From Trichoplax sp. H2 (taxonomy: Eukaryota; Placozoa; Uniplacotomia; Trichoplacea), in NCBI GenBank assembly GCA_003344405.1, contig NOWV01000176.1:99414-163413 (forward strand): DNA of 64,000 nt, read 5' to 3'. The notes below the pieces were generated by a model, which searched no databases, had not been told where the DNA came from, and saw only the letters and a list, made by a program, of their open reading frames with translations. Positions 10,401 through 23,900 of this stretch are shown here, piece after piece. The position numbers were made by a program, and so were the translations under genes. Numbering within the stretch: position 1 is the first letter of the stretch; the number at the start of each line of letters is the position of its first letter.

Positions 10401-13400
10401 CAGTTTAACCGGCACTAATAGAAGTGTCTTAATTTAATTAAAAATTTGTGTTAGTACTCTATCTTATTTCTTTAACGTGACTGTTATGTATCTATATTAT
10501 CTTAAGATAGTTACTCCGAGAGTAACTGATAAAATTGATCTTTTTATTCATTAACCTGTGCTTATATATTCCCACCTATAACACAACATGCCATCATGAT
10601 ACGTGAACTTCGCTAGCTAAATTTTAGGGCTATGATGAAGGTTATGTTGTCACACAGTATAAATCTTACATAGCTATATTAAGAGTTATAGACGATTACA
10701 TATTAATATTAAATTTTACATGCTCATCTAACTTACTTTCTAATTGTAATTACTCAATCTCTACAATACTGTACATGTCAGTGGTCAAACTTCATTTATA
10801 TTATTTTCAGTTATTTACCTAGCCATTCAATTTTTTCCTTAATGTCTATATTAACTCAAATATTCAATAAAACTACGTTGTAAAACTAGGTAACTAACTT
10901 CATGATATCAATTAGATATAGCTATAGACAGTTTGCTAAGTCGAAATTAAATTATTATTATTTAAGAAAGAGCAATTCACGTTTAGTAATGTGTGTATTA
11001 ATACCATAAATTAAAATGGATCCCCCAGTATATAGTCTGCTCTAATTCAGTAAGTCATGAATAATAAAAAATGAACAAACTTTAAAGCATTCGTCGTCAG
11101 CAATAAATCAAGTTGTCTTGAATTATATACACAATATTAGTAGACCAAACTGCACTTTACGATTTTATCGATTACATACGGAATTAAAACTCTATGCAAT
11201 GATAGAATTTATGGCAAGGAAAATGTTTCGCAATCTCTCCTCTTGAGTAGCGTAGCCATGCTACAGCTTATAAATACAGTCGTGCAGGCTTCACCATATT
11301 CTCATTTAATTATGTAATATTCAGTATACAGAAATAGATAATTGTCGCAGCGTTTACAGTTAGTTGGCAACAACTATTTTGTCCACGAGTGTATATCTGA
11401 AAGTACAATATGCACCTGCAACATGCTTATAAAGACAATAATTTTACTAATTGCTAGATTTACCAAATGAAAACCACCATCAGTTATAATTCACCGTATT
11501 ACAACTATACAAATGTGTATTTTTTTAAACCTGTTCCTTTATATCTCTATAATTAATAATGCAAGGAAAATATAATAATTATACGTGTCCTATAAGGTAT
11601 AGCTTTCATGGGATTTCATTAGAATAATACAGATATACATCATATTACACTGATTTACTATAGAGCCCATATCAAATAGTGAAAACAGTAATAAATATTT
11701 AAGTTACTAGGGGTTAAATTAGAGTCTAATGTTGCTGAAAATTATATAACATTATATCTTATACACCATCAGATTTCTCATAGACAGTTGAATCTATTTC
11801 GTCATTAATATCGTGATGTAATAAACGTTATCAGAATTAAAATGAACTCTTTCAGTCTACAAACATTTTTAAAACTTTTTTTTGTAAATAGTTATTTCTA
11901 TTGTAAAATTGGCTGCCTTATTTCCACTTACTAATTCCATACTATTATCATATTAACCAAGGACTAGATTAATAAATAATTAGCTTTACTTTAGACAATG
12001 ACTTTAGAACTTTTAGACATTGTCAATAGGTCAATATAGACTATTTTCATAAATTTTATCAGAATATCAACCTTAATGATAATGACTTTACTGAGCACAT
12101 ATCCACTGATTATCTTCATACCCTATTTCTAGAATGTTAAATTTTATTTAACGGTATAATAAACTTTCTTTCATAAGGAATTCATGGCATTGGTTTCCTA
12201 ATAGTGTATTTTGGCATACAGCAATTGTTTATCCATAATAACTACCATAATATGCTCATAATTGTATTGTTTCATTGTTTGTAAACAGACTTTATTAAAA
12301 TGCATTTAAGAACAAGCTATGAATTCATTGCGAAATAAGTTCAGCTCTACGTTATTTAAGGTACTGAAGTTGCAAATAATCAAATGCTCAGCCTTACAGA
12401 ATTTAACTACCCGTAAATCATTGTCTTAGTAATTAATTAGGTGCCTCCATCTGTACTTTAAGAATTCATCTATTTGCCACCCGACTATCTGTCTATAATT
12501 ATATATTATAGACAAATGGAGCCATGAATTAAGTCTGAAATTAATTTTGTCTGTAGATGTTCTTTAGAATCGTAGTTATGGAAAGGAAGTTATTAAAATT
12601 ATCTTTATTAAGACCTTTTTAAGGCGAATTAATCAATATAACTGTACTCGCAAGTAATTCACACATTAATTTACTTTCTATTTATTGTAACTTTTCATAC
12701 ATAATAACATAATAACGGATTTTTATTAAATAAAATATTACTGAAAAAGGCGACACTCAGTGTGGAAAAGGTATCAAGTACTATGAATCTAGAGAGAGCT
12801 TATCGAATTGGAGATTATAAAATTTGAGTTATACATCACTGTAACAAAATTTAAATCCAAAGAAAATATTAGTGGATAGTAATAGCTTGGTCACAATTTA
12901 TAGGGAGACTATTGTTTCGCGGAGGATAAGAACTAGCTATTAATAGAAGATCTCGCTTTATATACAACTGGCAAACATCATCTGTCATCTTACAAGTTAA
13001 TAAAGCTTCCTAACTAATACAGTAGGAGCTTCTCTAACACCATAGTTCCTTATATTATTGTCTATCTTTCCGAATACGGCATAGATAACAACTGATTACA
13101 TTTTTCATATACTTTTAGTCGACAACACTATTATAATCATCATAATACATAAGATATCTCTACTAATTTAGGATTTCCTATATTAACGTAAACAGCTCTT
13201 TAAGTTAGTTAATCTCGCTAACGTTACAAACACTTACATGTAAACAGAAATGGTATTTGAATTAGTCAGTAATGGTATTGCTAAGTTGATCTATATTCAT
13301 CAAGCAGCAGCCATTTCTTCCCTCCAAATGATGATATTCAAATGCTACAATACTGGAGGTAGTTTAGTATCGGAGAAAATAAGAATTACTGTATGATTAT

Positions 13401-13477
13401 AATTATAACACTGTATAGCAGTTATAGACAGATATTATTAACATCATATTATTGCATGCATGTATCGTCATCATTAT

Positions 13478-13503
13478 TGTCTCTTTTCTTTAGAAAAGAG
13501 ACA
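13478..13503. other. Perfect 11-bp hairpin
   Basis: tgtctcttttc pairs exactly with gaaaagagaca around a TTTA loop. Isolated in intergenic DNA with no gene next to it. It could be a remnant foldback element or a structured RNA, and chance is possible. Confidence 0.4.
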
Positions 13504-15628
13504 TTTTATTCCCACAAGTATTCCCTGTAATTTATATCGGTACTTGAAGCCGCTACAGATAGGCGAAATGCTTGTAATGGCAAATTGCAAGTAATGAAAT
13601 AAAACTAAGTCATTCCTATTTCTCTCTCATACTACTACTCCTCACTAATCATTATCGTTGTATTCGTTTTCTATAGGCAAATGTATTTTAACTATTCTTT
13701 ACAGTCATAAATGAAGCATTTACTCATCTGACGACTCTAACCTTATTTGTACCAACAGCATTACTAAATGCGTGTATTTAGTATCTTATGTGTTTCATAT
13801 TACAAGAATTAAGTCAGAATTTAGGTTATACATCTCACTTTTGAAAAGAAGCTGATATACGTTTACAGTGGATAGTGCTCATCATTAAAGCAAAACTAAT
13901 ATTTTCTTAACCCATTTGTATAGTGTAGTTCTATATATTGCAACACGCATGAGTAAGATATTGTTATAAATTGTAATCGAAGTATCTATTTATTCAATTT
14001 ATACTCAGTAGATTGAAATCCATGAGTAATACTAATTATACGTGGTACTTCCCGAAAACAAAATTCCAAATCGAATAATTTATGATTTCTAATTTCATGG
14101 AAAGTCACATTTTTAGCACATCTATCAATAACTCAAGATGACCTCTAGAAGCGATATTATTGTGACAAATCACAGTAGCTCGTAAAAATAGAATTACGAA
14201 ATATCTCAAGAGTTGAATATTAGCTAGATTTGTAGTACCGGTATTTCAAGTTAATTCAGATGTCAAGTTCAATGAATAGATTGGAGATTAACATCGGAAT
14301 CGAATAATTAGTAATTTCTCCTTATACATATACGTACATGTTGGTATACCGGCTTATAGTATCAGCTATGAATAGATTATATTATTCTTGATATTTTTTT
14401 TCAATGCATTCTAACAGGAAATCTATAATTACCAGTATTTAAGTCGTGATAAATTCTATAACTATAAATAGAGTTTAGAACAAATATAGTAGAACTAATG
14501 CAGATCTAAAACTGACGTTAATAAATAGTAAATTCAAGTCTACATAAGTATCACTACATAAAATGAATAACTGTAATTTAATGCTGACGTTGATTTACTA
14601 GTGTTTAAATCAGTCTTAGTCTCACAATTATTGTTATTCGCCTAATGCATTAGATTGTTTTTCCCATAACCTTGGTATTCTTTACCGAATTACTCATGTT
14701 TGGAAATAAATAACAAAACAAACAGGTGAGAACTAAACATCTTACTTCATATAATCAATATATTTTCTATTCCTGTAGTAATTACTGATTACAGTAAATA
14801 ATAAATTATTATGCTGCTGCTACAACACGTCTTTTGAGAAAAATACCGTCATAAGAATTACTATTTCATTTCAATTCAAAAGGCATTGATTTTTAGATAA
14901 AAAGATTCTGTTCCTGTTGCATCATCCATGTTATCATTGTTTCAACTCTTTTGCAAGATACTACAGGCACCAAGGTTTAACAATAAAATGCTAAAAGTGA
15001 GTAATAGGTGGGAAGAGGTAGCTCATAATGCTATTGATAGTGGCTATGAGATAGTCTATTCCAATTCCATGGACATATATGGCAAATTTGAAGAGAAAAT
15101 TTATCAATATTTGACCTCGTCTTGGTATTATCTTAAGTTTGGATTAGCTAGCATTGAATGAGAGTAATACGTATGCGATATGTATTAATAGCAACACTGT
15201 TTCTTTTTCTCGTAATCGATAAAGGAATTAATCTTTATAGTAATACGCATTTAGATTAGTACTTTTACGGTTGTCCTTGTATAATTATGATAGTCATAGA
15301 TAAAGGTACTTCTGGATATTGTTACCTGTGATAATTAGCCATAGTCGACAGTAAATGGTAAACTAATTTTAACAACACATTATGCCTGACCGGTATTATG
15401 ATGAATTTACTCCTAGATAATCAAATGAATTCCTTCCGAATTATCCCACGCTATCATGGTATTGTCTTTCCAACTTTAAAATAAGATATAAGGGCTTACT
15501 TTTGTGCCAGTTACGACAATTTAAAAATCTTTATTCAACGGTATAATCCAAATTTCTCCACCAGTCTGACTTTATTTAGTCTTGAACTTTTCCTATTTGA
15601 CAAACTAACTAAATTAGCAGGTAGTAAA

Positions 15629-16276
15629 ATGTCACACAAAATTTGTCTCCATTTGTCCATCTTAGCCGCCTTGGCTATCATCTGTCAAGCTAGATTGATT
15701 CAACGAAATGATGACTTTGATATACATGAAAGAGATGAATTATCACCGGAAAAAAGTGCAATGAAAAATCTCCCATGGCAAAATATTCGTCATGACGTTG
15801 ATGATGATAAAGAATATATGGCATTAAAAAGTAAACGCGATGCCTACGAAAAAGGACAAGAGATATTATCCAATACTGACTTAACTCAGCCTATCCATGT
15901 AAATCCTTTGAAAGATTATTTATATCGAGCTGACGATAAAAGCAACCAAAAAATTCTCTATGTAAGTTTGTTGAGTTGATTATTTGCTGTAAAGCGTTGT
16001 ATAGTATCCATAGATAACACTACGCGAAGAGTCTCAGTTGTTTCATTCTCATACTAATCAAACATGGTTAGCAATGCTTACATTGTTGCTTTTGCATCAT
16101 TAGATGATTTAATAGATTATTGATCTGTTTAGACTGTAGTCTAAGCGGATAGTCCGTAGAGCTTTAATATATTTCCTATCCTATTACTGAATTAGCTATA
16201 TATGCAACTTTGTGTTACTTGTTTACGAATTTATAGCAATTCTCTGCAACCAACCGTAGTCAAGGATATATAAACT
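15629..16276 (+). CDS. Small secreted precursor protein, last exon uncertain
   Basis: The first coding exon runs 15629-15961 (111 codons) and ends CTC TAT before a perfect GTAAGT donor, phase 0. Residues 1 to about 21 form a signal peptide (hydrophobic core LSILAALAIICQA). The rest is highly charged and rich in Asp/Glu/Lys (HERDELSPEK, DVDDDKEYMALKSKRD), with no further cysteine, like a peptide-hormone or acidic propeptide. The final exon is ambiguous. An acceptor at 16235 would add about 13 polar residues and stop at 16274-16276. One at 18021 would add three residues. The second small secreted gene in the window; it shares general architecture with the 6.3-kb precursor but not its cysteines. 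No family recognised. Confidence 0.5.
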
Positions 16277-16449
16277 AAGCAGCTCCAATAGTTTACATTT
16301 CTTTAAAAGAAATACAACCACATCAAAGTTACAATTATATATTGTTATTTGCGTAAAATTTATAAGTTTAAAAGTTACCTGTTAAAGTAGCTGTCATCAA
16401 AAGTTTACAAGATGTAGACTGTATGTATATAAAGTATTAATGGTACATA

Positions 16450-16853
16450 TTATTCGACAGCCGTAACTACTTCCACAATATCGTTCATAAATACTGTATT
16501 AAGATCAATACGTATATTTTCTATTCCGCTATTCCGGTCTAATTGGAATATATTTTGCATCTTGATTTTTTCCTTTATGCTGGACTTTACCTTTGATAAC
16601 CGATTACAATGTTTGGATCGATGAATGCCTCATAGTGCAAATATGATGGCTTATGTACATCTGACGTACAATGTTGCACTAAGAAATGTATTTCTGTTGG
16701 CAATAATAGCAAAGAATGTGTTGGAATTAGTGGAGCATTAATATTCTTTAAATAAGGTATGCTTTGTGGTCGATATAAGACAGCTTGATTAACAATTAAA
16801 ATTGCAGTTTTATTGTTCATAACATCTATCTGCTTAGACAAGATAGTTAACAT
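16450..16853 (-). pseudogene. Interrupted minus-strand reading frame (frameshifted gene or two exons)
   Basis: An ATG at 16853 opens an 88-codon frame of good coding appearance (NAPLIPTHSLLLLPTEIHFL region). It stops at 16587, next to a possible CAAAG|GTAAAG donor. Immediately downstream a different frame, from about 16620 to 16450, continues with equally protein-like sequence (MQNIFQLDRNSGIENIRIDL), ending TAA at 16450-16452. Only a few bases separate them, too few for an intron. So this is either one gene broken by a frameshift (mutation or sequencing error) or two partly unrelated exons. I do not recognise the family. It lies antisense to the possible intron of the plus-strand secreted gene. 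Confidence 0.35.
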
Positions 16854-19800
16854 TGTCTATTTATTTATTTATTTATAAAGCTTAATTTTGAGCTAAAATA
16901 GATAATTATATCTATTATTCAACAAACTAATAGTAGGCATCCTTTTACAGAAATTATTTATTTAGCAACATATTGTTGAAATGCTTTTCTTACTCATCGC
17001 ACTAGCGGTCTACAAATTTTCTACTAAAGTTGAGAATACATGATTACTATAGTTTGCTGAATCTATTTTATATGCTTTACACGGTCTTTCATTTATTGTG
17101 AATTAAAAAACTAAGCAAATTGTGTACTTCCTGTACGTACAAATACCAACGATAGATTAATATTCCTCTATGGATAGATTAAAAGCATGGCATGGTAGAG
17201 TTGCAATAGATGAAAAATATATACGTTTTCATATGGCTCTTACTATTTTCTATAATGAAGCTTGCTATTATAGCCTTCTTACTATGCAAACAATATATTA
17301 AAACCCTTTATCTTCAGTAAATGGTATTAAATCATATTGTCTACTTAAGAATATTTAGAATATTGATTAATTACTATGTGAATAGGAATGTTAAAATTAG
17401 TTTGATTTCACGGCATTATTTGGTAAATTTTTATAACCAGTTTAAGGGCCTAGATACATCTATCACTTTTAGACTATGTTTTGGTCAAAGATATTGAGTT
17501 ATCACCTCCTACAGTCTCTACTAATGGAGATATTATACTATAAATTTTATTTGATACCATAGCACACCTCTGATAGAATCCGATTTATAGTCTAGTTGCC
17601 GCGTCTATATTCCTCTCTATCAATAGATCAGCTGCAATGATTCCATCAACTTGAGAATTATGTTACACTTTTAATAATTTACTGATAGCCTCAGCACCAT
17701 CTTTTATACGATTAAATTAATAAATAATTAAGTACTAGTACTCCATTTATCATCCAATATTGTAGGCTACAGCATTTTCTAATTATATGTTGATGATTAC
17801 TTTTACGGTATTACATAGCTATACATTGATATTGCTATCCAATTCGTTTCAGTAGTCTATTAACTCAGATAAGGAAGATAATCGAAAATTATTTTGATTT
17901 TCATCTATCTGCAGAGTGATTGAAATATTTATCTAATGTTAAAAAAAGTACATAACCATGACTATATCTCTTATCGACCTTGTCATGCTAATAATATTAT
18001 TTCATATTTTATTTCTACAGGAATTATTCTAAGCATAGCCGATTACCAAGCTCAGTTAGGATTACCACTGAAAACGATAAGATCTTTAAAGTTTTGCGCC
18101 GTAGAAAAATTTTAGAAATTAAGATAGTTGTAATTGAAAAATAGGTAAAAACAAATTACACGAATTAAACCACGTTAGTTTTACGAATTGTTCCAACTTT
18201 GTGTAAGTGTATCTGTACTAGTTATTGCGCAAATGAATAAAAATAACTTATAAAATGAGAATTCTGTATAGTATGATCATCTATTGCGTATTTGGCATAG
18301 TATACGAGTATTACTATCTTAATTCGAACCCCATTAATGCAACTTTTCTATGCTACTCTATATAAAATAAGATAGTAGAGAAGAACTGAGTATTCAAATT
18401 ACCCTAAAAAGATGCCTTTACTATTAATAATTGGCGATAACAGTACTTTTTAATCAATATGGGAATTAATGAGTACTAGAGAAGAGTCCTATATTTTAAT
18501 TACTATGTATGCAGTTATTGTGTTTACAAGTCCATTAAATGTCATACAACTAGCAAATAGTTAAACGGTGATAGATCCATAGTTGAAAGTGCTTAAAAAG
18601 GTATAGCTCATAGTATATAATTTGTATTTTTCTGTACTACCAATGATTTCGTCACTTTGGGCTCTGAGTAAGACGTAGACTTGCCATTTTTTGGCTTAAA
18701 ATAGTATATTAATAATAAAAAATTAGTTATTAATTACAACACTAACGAAGAAATTGAGACTGTCCTTGTGTTTTCGGTGGTCAAATAGAGAGAGAGATTC
18801 GGGTTATTTAGTAATTTCGTGTAATATTTGGTAAATACTGTATTGTCCAAAACTTTTTCTGGAATATCTTAATCAATTTGCATAATGCAATCTACTTCTT
18901 CCTATGATCCTCTAGTATTCATTTTCTTAATTCAGTATTCCTACAATGCTTCTCGCCTTGTATCGATCGCAAACCTCATAAGCTGGAATTTTCTCTTTTT
19001 ACGTAATCTTCGGCATCACGGTCCATTCAGGTCTAGCGCAGTCATCTTACTTATGATTACCGTGGAACTCTTTATAGAACCTATCTTTTTACAATGTCAC
19101 AAACTAATTAAGACTCGTCCACTTCTCACCTTATTACTTGTAAAAAGTAGATTAAATCTAAAATAATGAAATCATTACCTGTACTTATATTTATATCCTG
19201 ACGCATACACTAAAATCTATACAGTAAATGACAGATATAAATTCAAATACAGTATTTGTCAGGAAATAGGCTTGTCGTGATGTTACCAATTAATTAAACC
19301 GATAGATCTCCAGTTATGCAACTAAGTACAGCCACTGCCAGTATATTTCAATATAATTAAAATACTAATGCTCGATGAGAGATTTTCTTTAATTCATTTA
19401 GGTTGCAAAACATGATCCTTTTATTTTATGCATACCATATAATTAAAGCAGACTGTAAGATAAAGCTATATGGAGATAATATACCATTAATCATCATTAA
19501 CAGCGGCTCGAGAGAGAAGTACTGTAAATTTCATTATGTAATGCTATATAAGTAATTATAATAACTGAAATAGAAAGGTTGAAGTTTTTGACTGTAAAGC
19601 GATCAAATCAAAGACTTCAACTAAAGTGATGATTTCCAAATCTTGAAGCACAGTTTGGCTATTTTAAAACCAAGTGTACCACTGAATAAAGCTGCATAGG
19701 TTATATGAGATAATTCTATCCTGTCCTTTCTAAAAAAAATTCTGCATCTTTATCGTAATATCTTATAGCGTGATATGTTTATCCAAGCAGAAAATCAAGA

Positions 19801-20997
19801 TGCCTAGAATAGTGAAGATATAACAGCAATCGAGATCTTCTTTTCTATTAGAATAATCATTTTCATTTGACCATGATCACTATTTTATATAATTGATAGG
19901 TTTGACTAGGCATAAGGTTTATCGCGTCTTGACTTAGAAAATTTATCGAGTAAATTCATAGTTATTGACTTATCTAAGATAGTTCTATAAGCCTACTTTT
20001 ATATTATTAAAGAGTACAATCCAATACAGATATTGCTAATCAATTCAGTAATAATACACTTAACAATATCTTTAATATTTGGAAATGAATACCCCTAAAA
20101 ATTCTATATTTGTGTCACAACCCTCACTTGTGGCAAAGGAAAGTAAAGAACTCTAGTGTAGTTACTTAAAACTTCGGCTATTTCTCCCAGTACTTTCAGT
20201 TTCTATGAGAGACGTATTTGAGAACTCGATTTCTCGGCTGATCTCCACAGACAACTGACTAATTATTACACTATTCTTCACGATATGAGTCTTGCCGTTT
20301 CTTGAGCAATTACTTACTTTATTCTACAAACACACGCGCTTAAATAGGCTTCTACAGTGAATTCCAATATTAACGAGTGAGAATTCATGCTTTACAAGTT
20401 ACATTAATTAGTATAATACCATTACTAAATATACATGTCGATATTCTCAGACTTAGATAGCTACAAGCTATCAGGTGTTAAGACGCTTAACCTTCGTCCA
20501 TATACAGCTCAATTTTTTAGAGATTAACACACCTTACAAACCTACAGTAAACTAACTGTTAACAACTTCTATTTTTATCTCATTTCTACCATCCTATTGT
20601 CAGCTACAAGCGCATTAAACATAGCACATAACCTTATCTTATCTATTCATAAGCATTCATTAAACAACAGTTACTTAATTAGTAACGGAGTACCGTGACA
20701 ATTTGAAAGAATTTGCTTCCAAGTAAACGATTAAATTATAGTTAAATATCACAAGTTAAAGTGCGTGGAACTTATTTCAGTTGCACAATATACTCGCAGT
20801 CGGGTCGTCTATGAAGATCAACCTGACCCTTATTTTCATTTTTAGTTAATCAACATCGAACTGAAGACATGGCAGTAAATATACATTATAACTTTGTGAA
20901 TTAGCCGAACTACGGAAGGTAAGAACTGCATTATTATTTTGGCTTTAATGTATTCACAAGTTATTTCTGTAAATTTCCTCAACATTTCACAAAAGCA
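16854..20997. other. Intergenic region without a recognisable gene
   Basis: AT-rich DNA. A plus-strand 93-codon frame at 18885-19166 begins with ATG but reads as a hydrophobic, Leu/Ile/Phe-rich string without domain or splice support, and I did not call it. I saw no RNA gene. Confidence 0.5.
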
Positions 20998-23900
20998 TTA
21001 ATCACATTTGGTAAAGATGTTCATGTAAATCTTATAGATACCAGCAGATTTTTTCCAGATCACCACATACCTATCGGATAAGGAATTCGTTAATTTATCT
21101 TTAGTATACGGATGATAGCAATCGTTTGTGCTGAATCAGTAGTTATTACGTTAATTAGGTAAATGTAGACTATGATATCTTGTACTGTGTCAGCAGAAGC
21201 AGTCTGCACTTAGCAAATTAAAATTCGAAGCTTATAGGATGGATTAAAAATCCACAAGATTGTTAATATTAACAACTTCTACTACCACAATTGTATACTC
21301 ATAAATATAACGAACATTGAGGTATCTAGGAATTAATTTTGGATATTATTAGGTACTTTAATAGCAAAGATAGAAATTGAAAATCAAAACAATATTTAAT
21401 AACTGGTATCGTAGACCTTAGTTTTCGCTAATTTATCATATTAATACTTAAATAGTAGCGTACCTGCCAAAATCCTCCATCTCACTGTCTGAACAGAAGA
21501 CTTTATAACGTCCACGTTCGAAAACGGTATCATGATTTGTATTGCATACACAACCTAATTCATCTAAAGTTATTTCGATAGCATTCAATCCAGAATCGAG
21601 GGCATCGGCATAAGCTGCAGCAAGAACTATGAAGTAAATAAAATTGTGAATACAGAATCGGTCAGAAATGGATAGAAAATTGCTACACAAATGTATATAC
21701 ATATTTATCTATCATTCAAGGATCGCTAAAGCCTATAACTTTTATAAATTTTATCCTATAAGAATACTCAGAGAATTACGGTTATCTCATCATAAAACAA
21801 TTATATCTCAAAAAATATTACGTAATTAATTATATTCTATACGCAAAAGTGATTACTAGCATAATAATAAAGCTACAATATGACTAGTAGACTATTAAAT
21901 TCCTCTAGCACTACAGAAACACACACTGCTATCATGATGGAGATCTAGAGTAATTAGAAATCAGCAACATGGTCTAAAATTATTAGCGTTATATTAAGTT
22001 GATAAGAAATACTATTGACCAACATGTATTCAAATTACGATGATTTATATATGTTATCTAGTATGAAAGAAATGCTCAAATGACTTTTGCAAATACGCTA
22101 ATTTAAAAACTTGTTCTATTATCATATTTGAGATATTCTCTCATAGAAAATCATCAAAACGATTCAAAATTAATGCTTTGATAATTTAAATGAGCGTTGA
22201 AATTTGCGTATACTTTAAAAGTATTTGTGAATTACAGTATACTCAATATTATTTACAGTTTATAGAATAAATATTTAAGATCTCCTTTAGTTAATAAAAT
22301 CTACTCTGTTAACACCACAACATGCATCAATTTAGAGGTCATTCAGTATGATCTAAAATACTGACATAGTATTAATTAATATAGAAATTTGTTTACAGAA
22401 ATCTTTATTCGCTGCGATGTATTCGATTAATTATCTTATGGGAGTAATAATATTCGTGCTACTCTTTTAAGCAATAGAAATTCTTGCGCTATTATCAAGG
22501 TCGAGATTACTCTATTTAGAAAGAGTAAAGACAGTCTCAACATCAAGAATACGAATATTTACAAGTATTGCATTTAAATTAACACAGAAATTTTGCTAAT
22601 AAAAAATACTTACCGATTACGAAAGATTTTATATTATTCTAAAATAAGATAAATATTTGACGTCCATTATTATTATTCAGATCATAGCTATTTCTTAATG
22701 CTTTCATCATGATCAAGATATCTTGTTTGAAAATTATTGACATGATCTAAGTCTGTTGACATTACATTAATACGAAAGTTTGTTTATAAAAGTTTCTCAT
22801 GAACTACAAGAGGTTCGATAGTATCTTGTTGGGAGAAAATTGAAACTACTCGCTTAGGAATAGACATTTGTGCAATGATCTTAGTCAATATTTACTCCAA
22901 CTGAAAAACATTATACAGTCTAAACATCAAGAATGTCTATGATTATTTGATATTAATATTAACATCAAAATTTCGTTTTTAAAAGTGTTCATTTACTACA
23001 AAAGACTCTATATTATCCTAATAAGACAATAATTCGACACATTTCTTTAGATAATAGAGTCGTATATTGTTGCAATTGTCATTATGATGGAGGTTTTACT
23101 GAAATAGAGTCTAATTTGAAAATTACGGAGACGATCGAAATTGGTCGACATTAAATTTAATGCAGAAAATCCTGTTTAGAGAAAAGTCTAGTAATAACTT
23201 CTATGCGACTATATACGCCATTATATGTACATTCGTGTTGTGTATAGTATTAGATGTGTTACTTATTACTTGGCGCGCTATAGATATGAATATCGCATTA
23301 AGGTATCGCGGATCGATAGTACAATATGATAAAGTTTGATACCGTACATACGAGTAGTGTATTGTAGCCCCACTACGACTAAACATTTAATCCGATTGAA
23401 AGCGCTACATAAAATCCGAATCCGATCCGAATATAGTCACTAGATAAAGGACCAGTTGTTTTTTTTGTAGGTGTAAGAGTAAGGAGTAGGAAAGGCGCTC
23501 GAATAAAGGCATAACTTACAACCACCACATACAGTAAGAAAGATTTTACTTTATCTTAATAGAATAAATTTTCGGCGTGCTTCTTTTAAGTAATAGATAT
23601 TTTTGTAATCGCTATTGTAATTATTATTTTGCTTAGTTAGAAAAGCAGTAGGATAATCTAAATGATTAATATTAAAATAACACGAAAATGAGTTGATAGA
23701 AGTTTTAATCAACAACAAAAAATTTTTATATTCCCCTAGTGAGAGAAATATTCGAGCTACTACTTTAGATATTAGAGATCACTCGTGCTATGATTATAAT
23801 TGTGATTTACTTTATTGTTAATTTAGAAAGCCAAAGGATGCCGAAATTTCAAGAAATATTAGTAATTATTTGATATTAAAATTTATTAAAATCTTATGTT

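Larger units (their letters stand above)
7102..15628. other. Large AT-rich intergenic region
   Basis: 8.5 kb with no recognisable gene. It holds a small exon-like frame at 8519-8650, a decayed repeat at about 9950-10400, a short palindrome near 12490-12515 and a perfect 11-bp hairpin at 13478-13503. The 77-codon frame at 14928-15161 starts with ATG but shows no signal peptide, domain or splice support. The rest looks like unconstrained A/T-rich sequence. Confidence 0.6.

Noticed and set aside
18885-19166. 93-codon plus-strand ORF starting with ATG
   Set aside because: Hydrophobic Leu/Ile/Phe-rich string without domain or splice support.
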